From: Oscillatoria sp. FACHB-1406
Lineage (GTDB): Bacteria > Cyanobacteriota > Cyanobacteriia > Cyanobacteriales > Spirulinaceae
DNA length: 64,000 bases
Assembly: GCF_014698145.1 (NCBI RefSeq)
Contig: NZ_JACJSM010000003.1
Coordinates: forward strand, 186,001 to 250,000
Direction: 5' to 3'
Both the position numbers and the translations under genes were made by a program. Every line of letters starts with the position of its first letter. Within the stretch, counting starts at the first letter, position 1. The notes under the pieces are model-generated. The model was not told the origin of the DNA and did no database searches. It saw only the letters and a program-made list of their open reading frames with translations. Positions 55,165-63,614 of this stretch are shown piece by piece.

Positions 55165-58044
55165 ATGACCCAATCTGAAGCCGAACTAGAACAACAGCTA
55201 ATTGATCGCCTCACGGGATTAGGCTACGAACCTGTCACCCTTCGCAATGCCGAAGACCTGAAAGCCAACCTCAAAACCCAACTAGAGAAACATAACCACA
55301 TCAAACTCAGCGACACAGAGTTTAAAAGCGTCCTCAATCACCTCGATAAAGGCAATGTGTTCGATCGCGCCAAGCGCCTACGCGATAAAATGGAACTCAG
55401 GCGCGACGATGGCAACACCTTTTATCTAGAATTCCTCAACACCGAACATTGGTGCCAAAACCAATATCAAGTCACGAACCAGATTACCCAGCAAGGCAAA
55501 TACAAAAATCGCTACGACGTAACCCTGCTAATTAACGGCTTGCCCCTCGTGCAAATTGAACTGAAGCGCCGAGGACTGGAACTTAAAGAAGCCTTTAACC
55601 AAATCAACCGTTACCAACGCCATTCCTACGGTGCAGACAATGGACTGTTTCAGTATATCCAAATTTTTGTCATCTCCAACGGTGTTAATACCCGCTACTA
55701 TGCCAACAACCGCAAACAAGAATTTAAACAAACGTTCTATTGGGCAGACCAAGAAAATAACCTCATAACCCAACTGGAAGACTTCGCCGACAGCTTTTTG
55801 GAGAAATGCCACGTCTCCAAAATGATCTGCAAATACATTGTCCTGCACGAATCTGACAAAGTGCTGATGGTGCTGCGTCCTTACCAATACTACGCAGTAG
55901 AAGCAATTATTGAGCGCGTTAAAAACACCGACAAAAACGGCTATATTTGGCATACCACCGGATCGGGCAAGACCCTCACCAGCTTCAAAGCTGCCCAAAT
56001 CCTCACTCAATTTCCCAAAGTGCATAAAGTGCTGTTTGTCGTCGATCGCGCTGACCTCGACTACCAAACCAGCAAGGAATTTAATTATTTCAGTCCTAAT
56101 TGCGTAGACACTACCGACAACACCAAACAACTGGTAGAACAAATGGCTGGGGATAACCCCCTCATTGTCACCACGATTCAGAAACTCAACCGTGCGATAA
56201 AATCCCAACGCCATGAAGCCGCTATGGAGAGTTTGAAAGATAAGCGCATTGTGTTTATCTTTGATGAATGCCACCGTTCCCAATTTGGCGAAACTCATAA
56301 AAATATCGTTAAATTCTTTCCCCAAGCCCAGATGTTCGGCTTTACCGGAACTCCCATCTTTGCCGATAACGCTGCCGGTAATCAACACGGTAAACGCACC
56401 ACCAAAGACCTATTCCAAGAATGTCTGCATAAATATGTCATTACTAATGCGATCGCTGATGAAAATGTTCTGAAATTTTCCGTCGAGTATTGGGGCAAAC
56501 TCAAACGCAAAGATGGAACACTCATTACAGAACCAAAATTAGACCGCGATTTCTTTGAAAATCCCGACCGAATTTCACTGATTGTTGATTGGATTATTGC
56601 CAACCATAACCGTAAAACCCACGGCAGAAAATTCTCTGCTATGCTCTGCGTCAGTAACGTAGATACCCTAATCACTTATTACGAAACATTTAAAAATAAA
56701 CAGAAACAGGGATTACATGACCTACGAGTTATTACTATTTTTACCCCCAGCGATAACGAAGAAGACGAAGACGCAAACGGCTTAATTGGAGAACCTGATT
56801 TCAATATCAGCACAGATAAGAGCAGCAGTAGCCATAGCCGCGACAAATTGAATGAATTTATCGCGGACTATAACCAGATGTACCAAACCCAACATTCAGC
56901 CAAAGATAGTCAGGCTTTTTATGCCTATTACAAAGATATTTCCAAACGAATGAAGGATAGGGATCGGGAAAACTTTCAGGACGCAGAACGTGCTGATATT
57001 CTGTTAGTTGTCAATATGTTTCTGACGGGTTTTGATGTTAAAAAACTCAATACGCTCTACGTCGATAAAAATCTGAAGTATCACGGGTTAATTCAAGCAT
57101 ACTCCCGTACTAATCGCATTTTGAGCGAACTTAAATCTCAGGGAAATATTGTTTGCTTTCGCAATCTTAAGGAAAATACCGATCGAGCCGTTGCCCTCTT
57201 TTCCGATCCCAACGCTAACGAACAAATTTTTATTGAACCCTACGAATACTACATTGAGGAATTTAATAAAGGCGTGCAAGAACTGAGAGCGATCGCCACT
57301 ATTCCTAACGATGTCAATAAATTGATTAGTGAAGACGACCAAGTTGAGTTTGTTAAAGCCTTTCGTAATCTCATTCGCTCATTGAATGTCAGTAAGTCAT
57401 TCACCCAATTTAGTTTTTCCGATTTAAACCTAGATGAACAAACCTTTGAGGATTACAAGAGCAAGTATCTAGACATCTACGACAGAACAAGAAATCGGAG
57501 AGACGATGAGCCGGAATCCCCTGTCGAAGAGGTCGATTTTGAACTGGAACTCATTCAGCGCGACGAAATTAATGTCTCCTATATTCTCAAGCTACTGGCT
57601 AACCTCCAGCGCGAGCAGCAAGTGGATGTTGCTTCAGAGGAGTACCAGACCCAAAAAGCTACTATCCTTGAAATCATTAGCCAAGAAGCCCAACTACGGA
57701 ATAAGCGGGATCTACTGGAGAAATTCATTGAAGAACGGCTTCCTACCCTTGAACCGGAAGAGGAAATCGAAACCGTCTTCCAGAAGTTCTGGAGTCAGGA
57801 ACGAATTGCTACAATTCAGCACCTCTGCCAGGAGGAGAACCTGAAGATCGATATTGTTCAGCAAATGATTGCTGACTATAAATTCTCTGGGAAAGAGCCG
57901 CTCCGAGAAACCGTGCTGAGTGCTTGCAACGAAAAACCCAAATTGTTGGATCGCAAAAAAGTCTTCGATCGAGTCGTGTCGAAATTGCTCGACATCGTTA
58001 ACAAGTTCGATGACGCGATCGGTGAGATGGAGGAAGAAGATTGA
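55165..58044 (+). CDS. hsdR: Type I restriction-modification system, endonuclease subunit (HsdR)
   Basis: HsdR is the motor and nuclease of the type I complex. The 959-residue protein has the PD-(D/E)XK nuclease motif in RYDVTLLINGLPLVQIELKR (about residues 115-134). The helicase motor has Walker A TTGSGKT (about 263-269), DECHR (about 365-369) and TGTPIF following, and the C-terminal helical region ends DDAIGEMEEED. The stop codon TGA (58042-58044) lies inside the TTGA that starts the right end of the adjacent TnpB element. The end of the gene was therefore probably created or trimmed by that insertion. It lies three bases after the PIN toxin gene; hsdM and hsdS are 1.8 kb upstream. Confidence 0.94.
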   Translation: MTQSEAELEQQLIDRLTGLGYEPVTLRNAEDLKANLKTQLEKHNHIKLSDTEFKSVLNHLDKGNVFDRAKRLRDKMELRRDDGNTFYLEFLNTEHWCQNQYQVTNQITQQGKYKNRYDVTLLINGLPLVQIELKRRGLELKEAFNQINRYQRHSYGADNGLFQYIQIFVISNGVNTRYYANNRKQEFKQTFYWADQENNLITQLEDFADSFLEKCHVSKMICKYIVLHESDKVLMVLRPYQYYAVEAIIERVKNTDKNGYIWHTTGSGKTLTSFKAAQILTQFPKVHKVLFVVDRADLDYQTSKEFNYFSPNCVDTTDNTKQLVEQMAGDNPLIVTTIQKLNRAIKSQRHEAAMESLKDKRIVFIFDECHRSQFGETHKNIVKFFPQAQMFGFTGTPIFADNAAGNQHGKRTTKDLFQECLHKYVITNAIADENVLKFSVEYWGKLKRKDGTLITEPKLDRDFFENPDRISLIVDWIIANHNRKTHGRKFSAMLCVSNVDTLITYYETFKNKQKQGLHDLRVITIFTPSDNEEDEDANGLIGEPDFNISTDKSSSSHSRDKLNEFIADYNQMYQTQHSAKDSQAFYAYYKDISKRMKDRDRENFQDAERADILLVVNMFLTGFDVKKLNTLYVDKNLKYHGLIQAYSRTNRILSELKSQGNIVCFRNLKENTDRAVALFSDPNANEQIFIEPYEYYIEEFNKGVQELRAIATIPNDVNKLISEDDQVEFVKAFRNLIRSLNVSKSFTQFSFSDLNLDEQTFEDYKSKYLDIYDRTRNRRDDEPESPVEEVDFELELIQRDEINVSYILKLLANLQREQQVDVASEEYQTQKATILEIISQEAQLRNKRDLLEKFIEERLPTLEPEEEIETVFQKFWSQERIATIQHLCQEENLKIDIVQQMIADYKFSGKEPLRETVLSACNEKPKLLDRKKVFDRVVSKLLDIVNKFDDAIGEMEEED

Positions 58045-58163
58045 CACTCCCCGTCCTAAAGGAGCGGGGATTCCTGATTCAGCGAGACAACTTACCAAGT
58101 AGACTTGCATCTACTTGACAGAGGTCGAACTCTCCACAGGCGTTAATTTGGGTATGCCCTACC
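58041..58163 (-). ncRNA. Right end of the TnpB element with a likely omega-RNA (reRNA) scaffold
   Basis: On the minus strand, after the tnpB stop, the sequence forms a perfect hairpin AAGTAGA/TCTACTT (58097-58116). It then forms a terminal hairpin with CCCCG and CGGGG arms (58049-58069) and ends TGTCAA at 58044-58041 when read in that sense. This layout is that of IS200/IS605-type right ends, which are transcribed as the guide RNA of TnpB. The adjacent bases, which would serve as the guide, would come from antisense hsdR sequence at positions below 58041. The exact 5' end of the RNA cannot be set here; it usually extends into the tnpB 3' end. Confidence 0.55.
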
Positions 58164-59255
58164 CTATGCAAGACCGCTTGCTAAGATATTTAATGCTGCA
58201 TTGTGGTCGCGGTCTAACACAGTGCCGCAATGCTCACAACGATGCGTTCGTTGACTCAGTGTTTTAACAACTTTCTTGCCGCAATTCGAGCAATTTTGAC
58301 TTGTATATTGTGGTGGCACTGCAATAGTGACCTTACCAAACACCCTACCAAAATACTCAACCCAGTCTCGGAACATTGACCAACTCGCATCACCGATCGA
58401 CTTAGCTAGCTTGTGATTCTTGACCATGTTCCGCACCTGCAAGTCTTCGTAGGCAATCAGGTCGTTAGACCGAACTACGCACCTTGCCGTCTTAATGGCA
58501 AAGTCTTTACGCTGCCTACTTACCTGCAAATGCTTCTTAGCTAACCGCTTTATAGCCTTTCTGCGATTGGCAGACCCTTTCTTCCGCTTAGAAACGTTGC
58601 GCTGCAACTTTTTAAGTTGACGCTCTGTTTTTCTAAGGAATTTGGGATTCTCGACAACCTCACCATTACTATCGGTATAGAAATGGTTGAGTCCCACATC
58701 TAAGCCGATAGTGGTTTTTGAGGGGTCGATCTTTTCTCTGCGATCTACTTCGACGCAAATTTGAGCATAATAACCGTCGGCACGACGCACCAGTCTGATG
58801 CGTTTAATCTGCTCGATCGGGTAGAAGTTCAGATCGCGACTGCCGATTAATTTGAGTCTGCCGATTTTGAAGCCATCGGTCAAAGTTAGGTATTTCCTGT
58901 CTTCGCTAAGCTTCCATCCTGTTTGCTTGTATTCAACAGAATGACCGCGCTTTTTGAATCTCGGAAAGCCCTTTTTGCCGGGTACTTTCTTTTTGCAATT
59001 TTCAAAAAATCGACGAATGGCAGACCACGCCCTTTCTGCACTGGCTTGTCTTGCTTGAGAGTTGAGCTTTTTAGCAAACTCAAATTCTTTAGCAAGCACG
59101 GCGCAGTATTTGTTGAGATCGTATTTATCGCTCCCTTTTACGTCCATCCACAGCCTTAAAGCTTTATTACGCACAAAAAGAGCAGTACGGATTGCCTCAT
59201 CAATGAGGTTGTACTGCTCTTTTTTGCCTTTTAGTTTTGCTTCGAGGACTAGCAT
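58164..59255 (-). CDS. tnpB: TnpB-type RNA-guided nuclease (IS200/IS605 family accessory protein)
   Basis: The 363-residue protein has the RuvC-like catalytic residues: Asp in GLDVGLNHF (about residue 187), Glu in AYEDLQVRNM (about 267) and Asp in DRDHNAALNIL (about 349). The zinc ribbon CSNCG and CEHCG lies at about 322-343, so all catalytic parts are present and the length is normal. TnpB is an RNA-guided DNA nuclease that helps keep the transposon at its site. No TnpA (Y1 transposase) is present, so this is a solitary element. The start is ATG at 59255. A palindrome at 59282-59299 lies just upstream, probably part of the left end. Confidence 0.93.
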   Translation of the reverse strand: MLVLEAKLKGKKEQYNLIDEAIRTALFVRNKALRLWMDVKGSDKYDLNKYCAVLAKEFEFAKKLNSQARQASAERAWSAIRRFFENCKKKVPGKKGFPRFKKRGHSVEYKQTGWKLSEDRKYLTLTDGFKIGRLKLIGSRDLNFYPIEQIKRIRLVRRADGYYAQICVEVDRREKIDPSKTTIGLDVGLNHFYTDSNGEVVENPKFLRKTERQLKKLQRNVSKRKKGSANRRKAIKRLAKKHLQVSRQRKDFAIKTARCVVRSNDLIAYEDLQVRNMVKNHKLAKSIGDASWSMFRDWVEYFGRVFGKVTIAVPPQYTSQNCSNCGKKVVKTLSQRTHRCEHCGTVLDRDHNAALNILASGLA

Positions 59256-59281
59256 AGAGAAAAGGGAAGCTTATAACGAGA

Positions 59282-59299
59282 ATCCTAGCATAATAGGAT
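59282..59299. other. Palindrome near the left end of the TnpB element
   Basis: ATCCTA (59282-59287) and TAGGAT (59294-59299) are perfect inverted 6-bp arms with a 6-bp spacer, 27 bp upstream of the tnpB start. Left ends of IS200/IS605 elements carry such subterminal hairpins. The exact outer boundary is not certain, so the flanking target site cannot be named. Confidence 0.45.
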
Positions 59300-59688
59300 A
59301 GATTAATGCAAAGCCGCCCTGGAAGCGATGCACTGCGATGTCCTGAGCTTGCCGAAGGGAGCCTGTCGAAGTGGGCGGGGTCTTAGACCCAAGTTTTTTG
59401 ATAAATAATAAATAATGAATATTGGGCAGGTAGCGCTATATCGCGCGCTGAGAGTGACAGCCAGCTTTAGCTTGCAGGTGTTTATAAGGATTTGAGCGAT
59501 CGCGTCGGAGGGGAGGCAATTGCTTGTACCATTGAAAGAGACAAGGGACGGGTTGAGTCGATCGCGTTTGTATCGTCGCACCCACCTCAAAGCCGCACCC
59601 GCCCCTACTCTTGCTACTGCTATCGGGGCGAAAAGCGCGTTGTCGAAAGGCTTTGAGTAGGTTTTATCTCACGGAACTGCACTAAACC
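59300..59688. other. Intergenic region between the TnpB element and flv1
   Basis: The region contains a short segment of the widespread type CCTGAGCTTGCCGAAGGGAG (59341-59360), often found between genes in many bacteria. A reading frame on the minus strand (59303-59590) has no domain or ribosome binding site. It should contain the flv1 promoter, but I find no convincing -10/-35 pair. Confidence 0.4.
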
Positions 59689-61404
59689 ATGAAAGCCAAA
59701 GACGTACAAGTATATCCCATTACGACCGATACGCGAGTGTTGCGATCGCGCACCTGGGATCGCCTCAAGTTTGAGATAGAATATGCCCTCCAACGCGGTA
59801 CAACCGCCAATTCCTATCTGATCCAAGCCGATAAAATCGCGCTGTTTGACCCTCCCGGCGAATCCTTCACAAAGATATTTATCGAAGCCCTCCAAAAACG
59901 CATCGACCCGAAAACCATCGATTATATTATCCTCGGTCACGTCAACCCCAACCGAGCGACCACTTTACAAGCCTTACTCGAAATTGCCCCCCAAATTACC
60001 TTTGTCACCTCCAACCCCGGGGCGATTTCGCTTAAAAAAATTCTTGAAGATTTAACCCTTCACATCAAAGTCGTTAAAGGCGATGAAACCCTAGATTTAG
60101 GGCAAGGACACAACCTCGAATTTATTCTCACACCCAATCCACGCTGGCCGGATCGGATGTGTACCTACGACCCGAAAACGAAAATCCTATTTACCGATAA
60201 ACTCTTTGGGGCGCACGTTTGCGGCGATCAAGTTTTCGATGAAGGCTGGACGGTATACGACGAAGACCGGCGCTATTATTTCGATTGTCTCATGGCTCCG
60301 AGTGCCAGCCAAACTGAAGCCGCATTAGAAAAACTCGGCGAAAAGGAAGCGACGCTGTATGCAACGGGTCACGGGCCTCTAGTACGCTATGGTTTGAGCG
60401 AACTCACCCACGCTTACAAACAATGGGTGCAACAGCAGAAAGAAAGTAAGGCGAGAGTGGCAGTGATTTATGCTTCGGCTTATGGAAGTACCGCAACTTT
60501 AGCCAACGCGATCGCGCGCGGCATTACTAAGGCGGGCGTGGCGGTAGAATCGATCAACTGCGAGTTTGCCGAACCCGAGGAAATCAAAAACGCCGTCGAA
60601 GTTGCCGATGGTTTTATTATGGGATCTCCGACGCTGGGCGGTCATGCCCCAACTCCGATTCAAACCGCTTTGGGGATCGTGCTGGCTACCGCCGATAAAA
60701 ATAAATTGTATGGCGTATTTGGTTCTTACGGCTGGAGCGGCGAAGCGATCGACTTGCTCGAGCAAAAGTTTACTGATGCGGGCTACCGTCAGGGATTCGA
60801 CCCGATCCGCGTTAAATTTAAACCCAATGAAGTGACGCTGCAATATTGCGAGGAAGCGGGGACGGACTTCGCCCAAGTCCTCAAGCGCAAGCAGAAAAAA
60901 CGTGCGATTAAACAGCCCGTCGGCGATTCCCAAGCCGACAGAACCGAACAAGCGGCGGGGCGCATCGTGGGTTCGCTGTGCGTGGTGACGACGCACCAAG
61001 GCGATCTCAGCAATGCGATGCTGGCTTCTTGGGTATCGCAGGCGACGTTTTCGCCGCCCGGATTGACTGTTGCTGTGGCTAAGGAACGCGCGATCGAATC
61101 AATGCTGCATTCCGGCGCGCCTTTCGTTCTGAATATTCTGCCGGAAGGAAACGCGCAATTGAAAAAACAGTTTGCAAAAAATTATGCCCCCGGACAAGAT
61201 CGCTTTGATACCATTGAGACGGAAACGGCTGAGAATGGCTGTCCGGTGCTGAAAGGAACGCTCGCTTACTTGGAATGCGAAGTGAGTAACCGCATGGAGT
61301 GCGGCGATCATTGGTTGCTGTACGCGATCGCTTCAAAAGGTCAAGTCTTCGATAATGATGGCTTAACCGCCGTCCACCACCGCAAGTCGGGGAGTTATTA
61401 TTAG
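59689..61404 (+). CDS. flv1: Flavodiiron protein, Flv1-like
   Basis: This 571-residue protein has the three-part architecture of cyanobacterial flavodiiron proteins. A metallo-beta-lactamase-like diiron domain (to about residue 245) is followed by a flavodoxin domain (starting YASAYGSTATLANAIARG, about 261-278) and a flavin-reductase domain (about 430-571). In oxygenic phototrophs these proteins reduce O2 directly to water downstream of photosystem I, as Flv1/Flv3 heterodimers. The canonical iron-ligand pattern HxExDH is here GHVNPNRATT (about residues 82-91). The acidic ligands are replaced by Asn and the second His by Arg, which is typical of the Flv1 and Flv2 group. Close sequence features point to Flv1. 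No Flv3 gene is adjacent in this window. Confidence 0.88.
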   Translation: MKAKDVQVYPITTDTRVLRSRTWDRLKFEIEYALQRGTTANSYLIQADKIALFDPPGESFTKIFIEALQKRIDPKTIDYIILGHVNPNRATTLQALLEIAPQITFVTSNPGAISLKKILEDLTLHIKVVKGDETLDLGQGHNLEFILTPNPRWPDRMCTYDPKTKILFTDKLFGAHVCGDQVFDEGWTVYDEDRRYYFDCLMAPSASQTEAALEKLGEKEATLYATGHGPLVRYGLSELTHAYKQWVQQQKESKARVAVIYASAYGSTATLANAIARGITKAGVAVESINCEFAEPEEIKNAVEVADGFIMGSPTLGGHAPTPIQTALGIVLATADKNKLYGVFGSYGWSGEAIDLLEQKFTDAGYRQGFDPIRVKFKPNEVTLQYCEEAGTDFAQVLKRKQKKRAIKQPVGDSQADRTEQAAGRIVGSLCVVTTHQGDLSNAMLASWVSQATFSPPGLTVAVAKERAIESMLHSGAPFVLNILPEGNAQLKKQFAKNYAPGQDRFDTIETETAENGCPVLKGTLAYLECEVSNRMECGDHWLLYAIASKGQVFDNDGLTAVHHRKSGSYY

Positions 61405-61458
61405 AGCGAGTTTGCTCAATCGGCGAGCAATAACGATTGACAATAGGAGCGTTAAATG

Positions 61459-61764
61459 CTATAGGGGGTTGTTGATTAAAGCATTAAACCCATAAATTTC
61501 TCGCGTTCCCGCGATCGCGACGAGTTCGATTTCTTTCTCGTCGCCCGGTTCAAAGCGAATCGCCGTACCCGAAGGAATATTAAGGCGCATTCCTTTCGTT
61601 GCGTCGCGATCGAATTCTAAAGCAGGATTGACTTCATAAAAGTGAAAATGAGAGCCAACTTGAATGGGGCGATCGCCAGTATTCGCAACGGTTATTTTTC
61701 TCGTTTCGCGTCCGGCGTTAAGTTCGATTGCGCCTTCTTGAGGGAAAATTTCTCCAGGAATCAT
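61459..61764 (-). CDS. ureB: Urease beta subunit
   Basis: The 101-residue protein has the UreB pattern: [40 protein letters not shown], and [20 protein letters not shown]. UreB with UreA and UreC forms urease, which hydrolyses urea to ammonia and CO2 in the cytosol. It follows ureA by 46 bp on the same strand. After its stop comes the flv1 3' end (61404) only 54 bp away, so ureC cannot lie here. ureC would normally follow. Confidence 0.96.
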   Translation of the reverse strand: MIPGEIFPQEGAIELNAGRETRKITVANTGDRPIQVGSHFHFYEVNPALEFDRDATKGMRLNIPSGTAIRFEPGDEKEIELVAIAGTREIYGFNALINNPL

Positions 61765-61810
61765 GTTGAGTTAATAGGGGAGAGGGGTTACAAAAAGTTA
61801 GAAAATAAAA

Positions 61811-62113
61811 CTATTGAATCGGATTGTGAACGGTGACGAGTTTAGTTCCGTCGGGAAAAGTCGCCTCAACTTGTACTTCGTGAATCATTTCTGCGATTCC
61901 ATCCATCACATCATCGCGAGTTAATAAAGTTGCGCCATCCGCCATTAATTCTGCAACGGTTTTTCCCTCTCTCGCTCCTTCTAAAATAGCAGCACTGATA
62001 TAAGCCATCGCTTCGGGATAGTTAAGTTTCAATCCTTTAGCTTTGCGTCTTTCGGCTAACAGAGCAGCCGTGAAAACGAGCAGTTTATCTTTTTCTTGAG
62101 GAGTGAGTTGCAT
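61811..62113 (-). CDS. ureA: Urease gamma subunit
   Basis: The 100-residue protein begins [20 protein letters not shown], contains the [14 protein letters not shown] segment and ends [13 protein letters not shown], all typical of urease gamma. The frame extends upstream to 62194, but the ATG at 62113-62111 gives the canonical N-terminus. It lies between ureD and ureB on the minus strand. The ureD-ureA gap (88 bp) shows no hairpin. Confidence 0.96.
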   Translation of the reverse strand: MQLTPQEKDKLLVFTAALLAERRKAKGLKLNYPEAMAYISAAILEGAREGKTVAELMADGATLLTRDDVMDGIAEMIHEVQVEATFPDGTKLVTVHNPIQ

Positions 62114-62201
62114 AAAAGAATTTGTGGCTAGTAATTCGTAATTTTTGGTGCGTAATTGGTAATGGAAAATTGGGAAGACGAAATAGAGAATCAATTAAGA
62201 G

Positions 62202-63056
62202 CTATTGCCAAACGCGAGGTAAGATCGGAGAACTTTGGGCATTGGCAAGGCGCAAGAGTCGCCAAACTTCTATAAACCATTTCCTAACTTCGGCGGTTGA
62301 ATCGCCTCGGTATCGACAGAGCAATCCGCCTGCTTGAGTGCGGGTTGCGCCAAACTGTCCGGCTTGAGATTTCTTTTGGATAATACCAGAGTCGATGAGA
62401 TTTCTCACGCGCGCTAGCAATTCTTCAGAGACGGGTTTGCCGATGTAAATCAAGCTGCCGACGAGGGGATATCCGGCGAGGGCGTTAGCGCTGGTGCAGT
62501 TTTCTTCGCTCCCTTGAAGGCGCTGGCGATCGATCCAGAGAGGTTTTCCTTGCTGCCAAATTTCAAAACGCGATCGCCATTCGCCGTGCAAAAATCGCTC
62601 GTTGCGGGCGCTGCGTCCAAAGCGGGCGATCTCCCAACCCAGAAAACTCGCTCCCGGCGCGAGTTCGACGCGCGTCTGCTGTTGGTAATCTGCCCCCTCA
62701 AAAAGAATGGTTTCCGGTGGCAACCATTCCAAACTCGCTTCGGGTTCGAGGTTAAACGCTGTGGTGTAGCGGGCGAGTTGACCGTTGCTGCGATAGACTT
62801 TGGTAGCAGCGGGCGCAGTGATGAGGGCGCGGCTGTGGGGGAGGAGGTGGATAGTCGCAGAAAGGCGATCGCCCCCGACAATGCCCCCCGCTGTGTGTAA
62901 CATAACCGTATGGCACACTTGCGGCCCTTCGGGGTAAAAAGGACGCTGCACTTTTAAGGGCGCTCGAGCGTAGGCGCGGGCGATGCGCGTTGCATCGTCG
63001 CAATGGCGGTAAACCAGATCGAGACAACCTTGCCAGCCTGATAGCTCGTCACTCAT
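62202..63056 (-). CDS. ureD: Urease accessory protein UreD
   Basis: UreD is the chaperone that helps assemble the nickel centre of urease with UreF and UreG. The 284-residue protein has LKVQRPFYPEGPQVCHTVML followed by HTAGGIVGGD (about residues 34-62), ALITAPAATKVYRS, and WLPPETILFEGAD, the main UreD motifs. It is the first gene of a ureD-ureA-ureB unit, the order often found in cyanobacteria. No UreC, E, F or G gene is in this window. The start ATG at 63056 is preceded by a region with repeated TTTAT and no strong ribosome binding site. Confidence 0.95.
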   Translation of the reverse strand: MSDELSGWQGCLDLVYRHCDDATRIARAYARAPLKVQRPFYPEGPQVCHTVMLHTAGGIVGGDRLSATIHLLPHSRALITAPAATKVYRSNGQLARYTTAFNLEPEASLEWLPPETILFEGADYQQQTRVELAPGASFLGWEIARFGRSARNERFLHGEWRSRFEIWQQGKPLWIDRQRLQGSEENCTSANALAGYPLVGSLIYIGKPVSEELLARVRNLIDSGIIQKKSQAGQFGATRTQAGGLLCRYRGDSTAEVRKWFIEVWRLLRLANAQSSPILPRVWQ

Positions 63057-63137
63057 AATTTATTTACGATTTATTTATAGAATTGGAGAATTTCCAATTT
63101 ATCACCCAAAACTCGCTCATTTATAATTCATTTTGTA

Positions 63138-63596
63138 GTGGAATCTCAAACTGAAAAAACGATCCTTCCCGTCATTGGTTGGCGGGAGTTTTTATCGCTT
63201 CCCGAACTGGGAATCGACAAAATAAAAGCCAAAATCGACACGGGGGCGCGTTCTTCAGCTTTACACGCCTTTGATATCGAACATTTTGAACGAGATGGAG
63301 TTCCGAGCGTGCGTTTTAAAGTCCATCCCGAGCAGCGCAATGGTAACGTTACCGCGATCGCGGAAGCCCCGCTTTTAGACGAGCGCCACGTTCGCAATTC
63401 GGGCGGACAGACGCAAATGCGCCCGGTGATTCAAACGACGATTGGACTGGGGGAAAGACGTTGGGCGATCGAATTGACGCTTACCAATCGAGATGCAATG
63501 GGTTTTAGAATGCTCTTAGGACGGCAAGGAATACGTCGGCAGTTTTGGGTCGATGCGGGACGTTCCTTCCTCTGGAGCAGTGGGAAAGAAGTTTAA
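63138..63596 (+). CDS. RimK-associated retropepsin-like / putative ATP-dependent zinc protease domain protein
   Basis: The 152-residue protein has the conserved KIDTGARSSALHAF (about residues 32-45), a DTGA motif like that of retroviral-type aspartic proteases. VIGWREFLSLPELGIDKIKA precedes it and FRMLLGRQGIRRQF lies near the end. The family is found next to, or fused to, RimK-like ligases, and that pairing holds here: rimK starts 18 bp after its stop. A protease activity is suggested but not demonstrated. The start is GTG at 63138 after TTTTGTA; the ribosome binding site is weak. Confidence 0.85.
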   Translation: MESQTEKTILPVIGWREFLSLPELGIDKIKAKIDTGARSSALHAFDIEHFERDGVPSVRFKVHPEQRNGNVTAIAEAPLLDERHVRNSGGQTQMRPVIQTTIGLGERRWAIELTLTNRDAMGFRMLLGRQGIRRQFWVDAGRSFLWSSGKEV

Positions 63597-63614
63597 CTTT
63601 ATTAAAAAAGTACG

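Noticed and set aside
55528-56388. A 286-codon frame antisense to hsdR
   Set aside because: It lies fully inside hsdR, which has clear motifs; the antisense product has no domain.
58045-58163. The hairpins after hsdR as an ordinary hsdR terminator
   Set aside because: The hairpins match the right-end layout of a TnpB element and end at a TCAA boundary; no T run follows in the hsdR direction.
59303-59590. A 95-codon minus-strand frame between tnpB and flv1
   Set aside because: Contains a widespread intergenic repeat and no domain.
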